Assembly (NCBI GenBank): GCA_041390125.1
Contig: JAWKQN010000006.1
Location: forward strand, 124,001-188,000
DNA: 64,000 nucleotides
Source of the DNA: Gemmatimonadota bacterium
GTDB lineage: Bacteria > Gemmatimonadota > Gemmatimonadetes > Longimicrobiales > Gaopeijiaceae
Reading direction: 5' to 3'
This document shows positions 9,071-16,555 of this stretch, piece after piece. The first letter of the stretch is position 1, and each line of letters begins with the position of its first letter. The notes beneath the pieces were generated by a model. That model worked only from the letters and a program-made list of their open reading frames with translations, made no database searches and was not told the DNA's origin. The translations under genes were made by a program, and so were the position numbers.

Positions 9071-9238
9071 CGGCTGGACTCCGGTGGAGAGGAGCGCGGG
9101 GACCCGCCCCAAGAGGGGGCCGGGAGGGCATGCGGGCAATGGTCCTTCCCCTCCGGAACCGAACCCCGCTCGCCGCCGGGGGTACCGTCCCGGCGTTTCG
9201 GCCCCACTCGGGGGCCGAGCTCCCAGGAAGGACGAACC

Positions 9239-11203
9239 ATGCGCTCCCTCGCACCGCACGCGCGCCGGACGGCCGTGCTGGCCCTCCACTTCGCGCTCAT
9301 GGCGGCGCCTCTCGCCGCCCAGGTCCCCCAGACGCTCCCCCCCACCAACCAGGCGATGTTCGCGCCGCTCGAGCTGCCCGACCCGGGCCTCGTGCGCGCC
9401 CCCACGGGCGAGCCCGGCGAGGACTACTGGCAACAGCGCGCCGACTACCGCATCCGCGCCACGCTGGACCCCTCCGCGCACCGCGTCACGGGCTCGGAGA
9501 CCATCACGTACACCAACAACTCCCCGGGCGAGCTGGAATTCCTCTGGATCCAGCTCGAACAGAACCTCTTCCGTCCCGGCAGCCGCGGCGCCCTCGTGAA
9601 CTCGGGATCGCGGTGGCGGGGCGCGTTCCCCGGGGGCGGCGTGGACCTGTCCCGCGTGGAGGTGGTCCACAGCGGGACACGCTACCGTCCCTCGACCACG
9701 ATCGACGACACACGGATGCGCCTGGACCTCGAGACGCCGCTCGCGGGTGAAGGCGGAACGATCGACATCGAGATCGATTGGTCCTTCGTCATCCCCGAGT
9801 ACGGCGCCGACCGCATGGGACGGCTGGAAGGGGCCGACGGCTGGGTCTACGAGCTGGCCCAGTGGTATCCGCGCATGTACGTCTACGACGACGTGGACGG
9901 CTGGAACCCCCTGCCCTACCTGGGCCAGGGCGAGTTCTATCTCGACTACGGCACCTACGACGTCGAGATCACCGTGCCCCGGGACGTCATCGTCGTGGCG
10001 GGAGGAGAGCTCCTCAACCCGCAGGACGTGCTGACCGCGGAGCAGCAGCGCCGGATGGAGCGCGCACGCGCGACGCGCGAGACCGTGATGATCGTCTCGG
10101 CGGACGAGGTCGGTACGGCGGCCAGCCGGCCCTCCGGATCGGGGGCGCTGACCTGGAAGTACCGCCTCGAGAACGCGCGCGACTTCAGCTGGGCCGCGTC
10201 GCGCGCCTTCATCTGGGACGCCAGCAGCTGGGAAGGCGTCCTGCTCCAGTCCGCCTACCCCCGTGAAGGGATCGGTACCGACGAGAACCCCGGCTGGGAG
10301 CGGTCCACCGAGTACCTGCAGCACACGATCCCCTACTACTCGCAGCAGTGGTTCCGCTTCCCCTGGCCGGTGGCCGTGAACGTGGCCGGGATCGTGGGCG
10401 GGATGGAGTACCCCGGCATCGTCTTCTGCTCGGTGCGCGCCCGCGGCCAGGGGCTCTTCGGCGTGACCGACCACGAGTTCGGTCACTCGTGGTTCCCGAT
10501 GATCGTGGGCAACGACGAGCGCCGCTACGCGTGGATGGACGAAGGCTTCAACACCTTCATCAACCACTACTCGAACCTGGCCTTCTACGGGGACGACGCG
10601 CAGCGGGCCCAGTCGACCAGTTCGCCGAACATCGTGCAGCAGATGCTGGCGGCGACCGCGGACCAGCCCATCGAGACCTATCCGGACGTGTTGCGCCGCG
10701 AAGGTCTCGGCTTCATGGCCTACCGCAAGCCCGGCTACGGCCTGATCCTGCTGCGGGAGCTCGTGCTCGGGCCCGACCGCTTCGACGCGGCGTTCAAGAG
10801 CTACATCCGCAACTGGGCCTACAAGCACCCGAAGCCGTGGGACTTCTACCGCATGATGGAGGAGGTCAGCGGGGAGCAGCTCGCCTGGTTCTGGCGGGGT
10901 TGGTTCCGGACCACGGAGACGCTCGACCAGTCCGTGGCTGGCGTGGCCTACGAGCAGGGCACCACCCGCGTGCGCCTCACCAACCGCTCCGGGCTGATCA
11001 TGCCCGTACCTCTGGAGATCGAGCTCGAGAACGGGGAGGTGCTGCGGGAGACCCTGCCGGCCGAGGTCTGGATGCGCGGTGACGACTACGTCCTCGAGCT
11101 GGAGACGGCGGCCGCACCGGTCCGGGTGACCATCGATCCCGCGGCGCTCCTGCCGGATACGGATCGATCGAACGACACCTGGACGGTGCGTCCGGTGAGC
11201 TGA
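9239..11203 (+). CDS. Secreted M1 family metallopeptidase
   Basis: A 654-residue zinc aminopeptidase-like protein of the M1 (gluzincin) family. A signal peptide covers about residues 1-27 (ALHFALMAAPLAAQ). The zinc site is HEFGH at 412-416 with the third ligand Glu435 (AWMDEGF). The exopeptidase signature appears as GGMEYPG just before, in place of the classic GAMEN, as often seen in bacterial M1 relatives annotated in Gemmatimonadota and Bacteroidota. The start ATG (9239) follows AGGAAGG. A perfect 10-bp hairpin lies 79 nt after the stop. It probably trims peptides in the periplasm or outside the cell together with the divergent S9 peptidase. Confidence 0.92.
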   Translation: MRSLAPHARRTAVLALHFALMAAPLAAQVPQTLPPTNQAMFAPLELPDPGLVRAPTGEPGEDYWQQRADYRIRATLDPSAHRVTGSETITYTNNSPGELEFLWIQLEQNLFRPGSRGALVNSGSRWRGAFPGGGVDLSRVEVVHSGTRYRPSTTIDDTRMRLDLETPLAGEGGTIDIEIDWSFVIPEYGADRMGRLEGADGWVYELAQWYPRMYVYDDVDGWNPLPYLGQGEFYLDYGTYDVEITVPRDVIVVAGGELLNPQDVLTAEQQRRMERARATRETVMIVSADEVGTAASRPSGSGALTWKYRLENARDFSWAASRAFIWDASSWEGVLLQSAYPREGIGTDENPGWERSTEYLQHTIPYYSQQWFRFPWPVAVNVAGIVGGMEYPGIVFCSVRARGQGLFGVTDHEFGHSWFPMIVGNDERRYAWMDEGFNTFINHYSNLAFYGDDAQRAQSTSSPNIVQQMLAATADQPIETYPDVLRREGLGFMAYRKPGYGLILLRELVLGPDRFDAAFKSYIRNWAYKHPKPWDFYRMMEEVSGEQLAWFWRGWFRTTETLDQSVAGVAYEQGTTRVRLTNRSGLIMPVPLEIELENGEVLRETLPAEVWMRGDDYVLELETAAAPVRVTIDPAALLPDTDRSNDTWTVRPVS

Positions 11204-11282
11204 CCCCCGACGGGGTCGACCCGACCCTTCCTGCCGAGGCAGCGGCCCGGCGCCCCTGAGGCGCCGGCGCCGCACCCACCTG

Positions 11283-11310
11283 CGGGCGCCCCTCCGGGGG
11301 CGCCCGTTGT
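11283..11310 (+). terminator. Strong hairpin after the M1 peptidase gene
   Basis: CGGGCGCCCC and GGGGCGCCCG form a perfect 10-bp stem with a TCCG tetraloop, followed by TTGTCG. It lies 79 nt behind the M1 stop and is the best intrinsic-terminator candidate in the 241-nt gap before the next gene. Confidence 0.6.
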
Positions 11311-11444
11311 CGTAGGAGCGCAACGGCCGATCTGGCACACCGGTTGCTCCCCCACGGTGCAGCAGGTCGCACCGACGCGGCGCAGAGGTCGCGGGCGAGG
11401 TCCGCGACCGGCGGCGCTCCTCAACCGACGGAGGTGGACGGAGG

Positions 11445-12629
11445 ATGCGGATCATGACCCGGTCGGCCCTCGCGCTGGGCCTGACCCTCGGCCTGGCGGC
11501 CTGTCTCGACCAGACGCCCCTCGACCCGACCCTCTGGGAGCACCTGGACGTCGTCGAGGACTCGGTCGTTCTCGACGCCCGCGTCACGTACCTGGGCGGA
11601 GAAGAGCTGCCGGTGCTGGCCGCGGCGGACGCCGCAGGCGGCGGCGCCTCCTACAAGATGAAGCAGGTGGCCCGCGTGGATCCGCCGGTCGTCGCCGGCG
11701 TGCAGCTCCAGGCCTCCCACCTGGTGCGGGACGGGTCGCGCGCCTTCGTGGCCTACAACGTCCGAGGGGAGGTCTTCCGCGGCGCCATCGACGTCTTCGA
11801 CAAGCTCAACGACGAGGATCCCCGCCTGCGCGCTCAGGCGTTGCTCTACGACTCCGAGGTGTCCGCCGTCGACCTGTCGGGCGGCGACCTGTACCTGGCC
11901 ACCGCCACTGCGGACGAGTCCTTCCGCACCCCGGCCGTCCTGGAGGTGATGTCGGTCGCGAACGGCGCCAAGGCGCTCGTCTCGCAGCGTCGCGTGGAGC
12001 TGTCGAGCTTCGCCGGCACCGGCGTGAAGGTGTACGGCGGGGAGATCTACGCGACGTCGGGCTCGAGCGGGCATCTCACGGTGTTCGATCGCTCCTTGAA
12101 CCCGGTCTTCACCGATGCGCTGAACGACGCGCGGGCCGTGGATGTCACCGATCGTTGGGTCGTGGCGATGCGAGGCACGCCGGGCATGCTCCGCGTCTAC
12201 GACCGGCGTTCGCGCTCACGGCTGCGCGACATCACCCTCGGCGGGGCCAGCACCCCGAACGCGAAATCCTCCCTCTTCGTGCTGGGGGACCTCGCCTTCG
12301 CCGCGGCGGGGGACGGGGGCGTGGTGGTCGCCAACGTGGCCACGGGCGAGATCGTCGAGCGCGTGCCCGCGCCGCGGGGACCGGGTGTCTCGGTCTCCAA
12401 CGGGCTCGCCTGGTACAAGGACCTGCTGTTCGTCGCGAACGGCGAGGGCGGGCTGTGGATGGCCGAGGCGCGCACCGACCTGGATCGTCTCGGGAACGGC
12501 GCGCCCGGGTTCGAGATCGTGGGTCGCATCGACCTCAAGGGCTCGGCCAACTTCGTGGACGTGAAGGGCGACCTGCTGTTCGTGGCCACCGGCCTCGCCG
12601 GTCTCACCATCGTGGAGTTCGACGACTGA
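11445..12629 (+). CDS. LVIVD-type beta-propeller surface lipoprotein
   Basis: A 394-residue exported protein with a lipoprotein signal ending in LAAC (Cys20). The mature part consists of repeated short strands alternating DLYLA, GEIYA, DLAFAA, DLLFVA and similar, with partner strands such as GVVVANV and LTIVEF. This is the pattern of LVIVD or related beta-propeller repeats, typical of bacterial cell-surface proteins. A good ribosome site (GGACGGAGG) precedes the ATG. It ends 2 nt before the TPR/beta-barrel gene, so both are likely one transcript. This places it with the probable exopolysaccharide export genes, perhaps as an outer-membrane or surface accessory; that role is inferred. Confidence 0.75.
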   Translation: MRIMTRSALALGLTLGLAACLDQTPLDPTLWEHLDVVEDSVVLDARVTYLGGEELPVLAAADAAGGGASYKMKQVARVDPPVVAGVQLQASHLVRDGSRAFVAYNVRGEVFRGAIDVFDKLNDEDPRLRAQALLYDSEVSAVDLSGGDLYLATATADESFRTPAVLEVMSVANGAKALVSQRRVELSSFAGTGVKVYGGEIYATSGSSGHLTVFDRSLNPVFTDALNDARAVDVTDRWVVAMRGTPGMLRVYDRRSRSRLRDITLGGASTPNAKSSLFVLGDLAFAAAGDGGVVVANVATGEIVERVPAPRGPGVSVSNGLAWYKDLLFVANGEGGLWMAEARTDLDRLGNGAPGFEIVGRIDLKGSANFVDVKGDLLFVATGLAGLTIVEFDD

Positions 12630-12631
12630 TC

Positions 12632-14041
12632 ATGCGTGCCGCGCTCCTGCTCTCCGGACTGCTCCTCGGCGGAGCGCTCGTGATTCCCGCCCCGGGCGTC
12701 GCCCAGTCCTCCTGTGCCGTGGCGGCCCGGGTGGACGACGGCTGGTCCGCGTACCGGTCGGGTGCGCTCGAGGACGCGCGCGCGGCCTTCGACCACGTAC
12801 GCGCGGCCTGCCCCGATCACACGGGCGCGCTGGTGGGCCTGGCCTACGTGGACCTGCGTCTGGATCGGCGCGCGGAAGCGCGGCAGGCATTGGAGGAGGT
12901 GCTGCGCGTGCAGCCCGACCACGGGGACGCGCGCAAGGCGCTGGCGCGCCTGGAGGCCCGGGAGGGCCGGCTGGAGACGGCCGACCGGGAGTGGCGACGC
13001 GTCCTGGAGCAGCATCCCTCGGACGTCGAAGCGCTGGTGGGTCGCGCGCAGACGCTGCGCTGGCTGGGAGACGCACGCGCCGCCCGTCCCCTGCTGGAGC
13101 GGGCGGAGGACGTCGCGCCGTACGATGCCGCGCTGGCGGACGAACGCGCCTGGAATCGCGCGGACGCCGGGCTCGGCGTGCAGACCCGCCTGACCCATGA
13201 GCGCGACACCGACGACAACCGCATCACGACGCTTTCCCTGGGGGGCGCCTACCCGGTCGCGCAGGGCGTGCGCCTGGTTTGGGACACCTACCTGCGCTCG
13301 ACCGGATTCGGCACCGAGCGCGACCGCAAGGCGGCGGCCTACCACCTGACCACCACCGTGACCCTCCCGTCCGGGTGGCGCATCAGCGGAGGCGTGGGCG
13401 CCAGCGAGACCAGCGTCCTGGGGCAGGATGTCACCGCCGACCTGGACGTGGCGCTGCGCTCGCCGGTGGGTCGGGCGCTCCAGGGCGGTCTGCGGGTCTC
13501 GCGCAGTGCCCGCAACTTCACGAGCACGCTGATCGAACGCGGCGTCCGGGCCGACGAGCTCGGCGTGGACGGAGCCTGGACGAGCGGTCCGTGGGCCGCG
13601 CAGGCCACGACGGCGGTGGCCCGCTACCGCGGCACCGAGTCCAACCGCTACTGGTCCGCCGGGGGGCGCGTCGACCGCACGCTCGGTGATCGTCTGCAGC
13701 TGGGCGTGGTGGCGCGCGGCTTCGGCTTCGCGCACGACGTGCGCGACGGCTACTTCGATCCCGGCCACTTCGCGCTGGTCGAGCTTCCGGTCCGGGCCCA
13801 GGGCGAGCGTGGGGCCTGGAGCGGCTTCGTGGAGGTCGCGGGTGGGCTCCAGACCAGCGCGCTGCAGGACGGCACCAGCGTCGCGCCGCGCACGGCGGCA
13901 GAGGCGCGCTACCGGCTGGCCCCCGGTCGGGAGCTGGCGCTGACGGGCTCGTGGACCCGTTCGGACGCGCTCCGCCTGTCGGGCGGAAGCGGCGCCTACC
14001 GCTACACTTCGATCGGACTCGCGGGCGCCTGGGTCTTCTGA
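12632..14041 (+). CDS. TPR plus outer-membrane beta-barrel protein (YaiO/PgaA-like layout)
   Basis: 469 residues. A signal peptide covers about 1-27. About four tetratricopeptide repeats follow (35-165; for example ALVGLAYVDLRLDRRAEARQ), then a region of alternating amphipathic strands (about 175-469) ending in the aromatic strand SIGLAGAWVF, as expected for an outer-membrane barrel. TPR-then-barrel is the layout of exopolysaccharide exporters such as PgaA and of YaiO-family proteins. The neighbour on the opposite strand is a processive-type membrane glycosyltransferase, which fits. Its last 40 nt overlap the 3' end of that convergent gene. Start chosen at the ATG 2 nt after the preceding stop. 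Confidence 0.8.
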   Translation: MRAALLLSGLLLGGALVIPAPGVAQSSCAVAARVDDGWSAYRSGALEDARAAFDHVRAACPDHTGALVGLAYVDLRLDRRAEARQALEEVLRVQPDHGDARKALARLEAREGRLETADREWRRVLEQHPSDVEALVGRAQTLRWLGDARAARPLLERAEDVAPYDAALADERAWNRADAGLGVQTRLTHERDTDDNRITTLSLGGAYPVAQGVRLVWDTYLRSTGFGTERDRKAAAYHLTTTVTLPSGWRISGGVGASETSVLGQDVTADLDVALRSPVGRALQGGLRVSRSARNFTSTLIERGVRADELGVDGAWTSGPWAAQATTAVARYRGTESNRYWSAGGRVDRTLGDRLQLGVVARGFGFAHDVRDGYFDPGHFALVELPVRAQGERGAWSGFVEVAGGLQTSALQDGTSVAPRTAAEARYRLAPGRELALTGSWTRSDALRLSGGSGAYRYTSIGLAGAWVF

Positions 14042-15480
14042 GGCAGGCGGGCGGTGGGCTCGGCGTCGAATCCCTTCCGCTGCATCCGTCCCCAGTCCGC
14101 CTGACCGCGTAGCAGCTTCCACATCCCACGGAAGCGCCAGAACACGGTGAGCTGCCGGTACCCGAAGTTCTCGCCCACCGCCAGAAGGAAGAGCGACAGC
14201 ACGTCGCGCATCCGCAGGTACCGGTGGAAGGCGTACTCCTCCAGCGCCACGGCCACGAGGGAGGTCAGGGCGCCGAGCACGACCGCCATCAAGAAGAACA
14301 CGATGACATAGCCCGACACCGCCCATCCCATCACGAGGCTGAGCGCGAAGGTCCCGTAGCCCAGCACCTCGATGATCGGTCCCACCATCTCCAGGAAGAA
14401 GAAGTGCGGGAAGGCGATCATCCCGGTGAATCCGTAGCGCGGATTGAACAGCATCTGCCGGTGGCGCACCAGGCTCTCGTACAGGCCGCGCTGCCAGCGG
14501 TCCCGCTGCCGGCCGAGCGTCCGTAGATCCTCCGGCACCTCGGTCCAGGCCACCGCGTCGGGCACGAACGCGATGCGACAGGGCGTGCCGCTCTCCTGGC
14601 AATGCCGCTTGAGGCGCACCACCAGCTCCATGTCCTCGCCCACGGTCTCTCCCAGGGTGAAGCGGCTGGCGTAGCCACCCGCTCCCACGACCGTCAGGCG
14701 CTTGAACAGACCGAACGCGCCCGAGATGACGAGCGACGCATTCGCGCTCGTCCAGCCCACCCGTCCCACCAGGAAGGCACGCAGGTACTCGAGGACCTGG
14801 AAGCGGGCCAGACGGCTCTTCGGCAGGCGCACCTCGGTGATGACCCCGCCCTTCAGCTTGCAGGAGTTGGCGACCCGGATCATCCCACCGGCCGCCACCG
14901 TGGTGGCGTCCTCCAGGAAGGGGCGCACGATGCGCATCAGGGCGTCCCGCTCGAGCAGGCTGTCGGCGTCCATCGCACAGAAGAGCGGCGTGACGCAGTG
15001 GTTGACCGCCGCGTTCAACGCATCCGCCTTGCCGCCATTCTCCTTGTCCAGGACCCACAGGTTGGGGTGGAGTCGGCTGGAGTACAGCCCGCGCACACGT
15101 GCGGTGGGGATCTGCGCCGTACGCGCGCGCACGCCGGGTACGAGATCGAACGCCTCCTTGAGACGCGCCAGCGTGCCGTCGCTCGATCCGTCGTTGACGA
15201 CGAGGATCTCGTGTTCGGGATAGTCGAGCGCCAGCAGTGAGCGCACGGACTCCACGCAGGTCGCCTCTTCATTGTAGGCGGGCGCGAAGACCGTGATCGG
15301 CGGCGCGGCGGCGATCAGCGTGGGCTCCAACGCGCTGAACGTCCCGAGGCTGGGGACATAGCGACCCAGTGCGCGGACCGCCTGCACCGTGATGGCACCG
15401 TATACGGTGTTGATCAAGCCGAAGTAGACGAGTACGAGCAGGTTGAACGCCTCGACCAGCGGCAGGACGAGCTCCGTCAT
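14002..15480 (-). CDS. Membrane glycosyltransferase, GT2 family (PgaC/BcsA-type)
   Basis: 492 residues, built like processive inner-membrane synthases of cellulose or poly-N-acetylglucosamine. One N-terminal span (about 8-35) precedes the GT-A catalytic domain (60-340), and several C-terminal spans follow (about 350-440). Catalytic landmarks are visible: NDGSSDGT (96-103), DAD at 171-173, GED at 281-283 (general base region) and QRDRW at 325-329. The start ATG at 15480 overlaps the stop of the HEAT-repeat gene by 4 nt. It is likely to polymerise a nucleotide-sugar into a surface polysaccharide. The export partner could be the convergent TPR/barrel protein. No PilZ domain is seen in the chain. 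Confidence 0.88.
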   Translation of the reverse strand: MTELVLPLVEAFNLLVLVYFGLINTVYGAITVQAVRALGRYVPSLGTFSALEPTLIAAAPPITVFAPAYNEEATCVESVRSLLALDYPEHEILVVNDGSSDGTLARLKEAFDLVPGVRARTAQIPTARVRGLYSSRLHPNLWVLDKENGGKADALNAAVNHCVTPLFCAMDADSLLERDALMRIVRPFLEDATTVAAGGMIRVANSCKLKGGVITEVRLPKSRLARFQVLEYLRAFLVGRVGWTSANASLVISGAFGLFKRLTVVGAGGYASRFTLGETVGEDMELVVRLKRHCQESGTPCRIAFVPDAVAWTEVPEDLRTLGRQRDRWQRGLYESLVRHRQMLFNPRYGFTGMIAFPHFFFLEMVGPIIEVLGYGTFALSLVMGWAVSGYVIVFFLMAVVLGALTSLVAVALEEYAFHRYLRMRDVLSLFLLAVGENFGYRQLTVFWRFRGMWKLLRGQADWGRMQRKGFDAEPTARLPQKTQAPASPIEV

Positions 15481-16553
15481 CGTGGGCTCCCCTCCGCCAG
15501 CACCTGGGAGCCGATGGCGGCCCGCGGGTGGGACGACAGCGCGAGCGCGCGTAGCTCGGCCCGCCACCCCGCCTGCAGCAGGCTACGGGCGGCCCGCAGC
15601 GCGACCCACTGCGACGGGTCCTCGTAGACCATGCTCTTGAGGCGTTCCAGCTCCTCGGGGCCGCCCAGCGCCGACAGCGCATCCGCGGCCGCCACCCGCA
15701 CCACGAAGTCCGGATCCGACGTCCGCCGCGTCACCACGTCCAGGTGATCCGAGTTGCCGACCTGGCCCAGGAGGCGGAGCGTCGCCGCGACCACCTCGCG
15801 ATCCACCTCCAGCTCCAGGACGTCGGCCGCGACATCCGCGCTCCCGAAGTCGTTGAGCTGGCGGAGCGCCTCCGCGACGGCGGAGCGCACCCACGCGTCG
15901 TGCGTCGGATCGGCCAGGGCGGCCCGCAAGGCCGGCGCGGCCTCCGGTCCGCCCGCCGCCAGGGTCGAGGCGAGGAACCGGGGGGTCCAGTCCGTGAGAC
16001 GGGGAAGCCGCTGCAGCACGTCCGGCATGTGCTCCACCGATGCCGGACGCGCGAGCGTCTGCACGGCCATCATCGTGACCAGCGGAGACTCGTCGTCGAG
16101 GCCCCGTACGATCTCCGCGCGGTACTCCGGCCACCCCAGCTCACCCAGGGTCTGCACCGCGCGCGCGCGCACCGCAGGGGAGCGACGCTGCGCGCGTGCC
16201 GCCACCTCGGGCAGGAACGGGAGCGCGAGGCGGCGCACCCGCTCCCGGTCCTCCCCCGCCAGCCGGCGGGCGAAGCGCAGGAGGTTGCCCACGAACGGCA
16301 GCCGGTCCTCGTCGGCGACCAGGAAGGGCGCCGTCTCGTCCCCGGCGAAGAGCGCCTCCACGATGCGTGGATCCCACTCGGCGGCGAGACGCTGGCGCCG
16401 TTCCATCCGGCGGCGCGCTTGCGCGCGATACCCCAATGCCAGCAGCGCCAGCCCGAAGGCCAGGAGGACCAGTAGCAGCGTCAGCCAGGCGAGGACCGGA
16501 AGCGACGGAGCCAGGCTGCGACCGAGCGCGCCCAGCAGCTCCAGCAGGCCCAT
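15477..16553 (-). CDS. Membrane-anchored HEAT-repeat protein
   Basis: 358 residues: an N-terminal membrane segment (about 18-42, PVLAWLTLLLVLLAFGLALL), then a basic stretch, then HEAT-like helical repeats through most of the rest. Typical repeat starts read ARAVQTLGELGWPEYR, LVTMMAVQTLARPAS, VRVAAADALSALGGPE and WVALRAARSLLQAGW. HEAT repeats bind other proteins. It lies 2 nt after the REC-GGDEF-REC gene and overlaps the glycosyltransferase start (ATGA), so it most likely scaffolds or regulates the synthase at the membrane. That role is inferred from position. Confidence 0.8.
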   Translation of the reverse strand: MGLLELLGALGRSLAPSLPVLAWLTLLLVLLAFGLALLALGYRAQARRRMERRQRLAAEWDPRIVEALFAGDETAPFLVADEDRLPFVGNLLRFARRLAGEDRERVRRLALPFLPEVAARAQRRSPAVRARAVQTLGELGWPEYRAEIVRGLDDESPLVTMMAVQTLARPASVEHMPDVLQRLPRLTDWTPRFLASTLAAGGPEAAPALRAALADPTHDAWVRSAVAEALRQLNDFGSADVAADVLELEVDREVVAATLRLLGQVGNSDHLDVVTRRTSDPDFVVRVAAADALSALGGPEELERLKSMVYEDPSQWVALRAARSLLQAGWRAELRALALSSHPRAAIGSQVLAEGSPR

Positions 16554-16555
16554 CG

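Noticed and set aside
6563..9238. A plus-strand frame open from 6563 that reads into the M1 gene
   Set aside because: It is a shadow of the S9 peptidase; the M1 signal peptide and ribosome site fix the start at 9239.
9071..11587. The minus-strand reading frame of the S9 peptidase stays open for another 800 codons, across the whole M1 gene
   Set aside because: The stretch is antisense to a clear M1 peptidase, and the S9 protein has a signal peptide starting at 9070. Long open antisense frames are expected at this G+C.
12197..15058. Long minus-strand frame covering the beta-barrel and propeller genes
   Set aside because: No motifs; both plus-strand genes have signal peptides and recognisable repeats.
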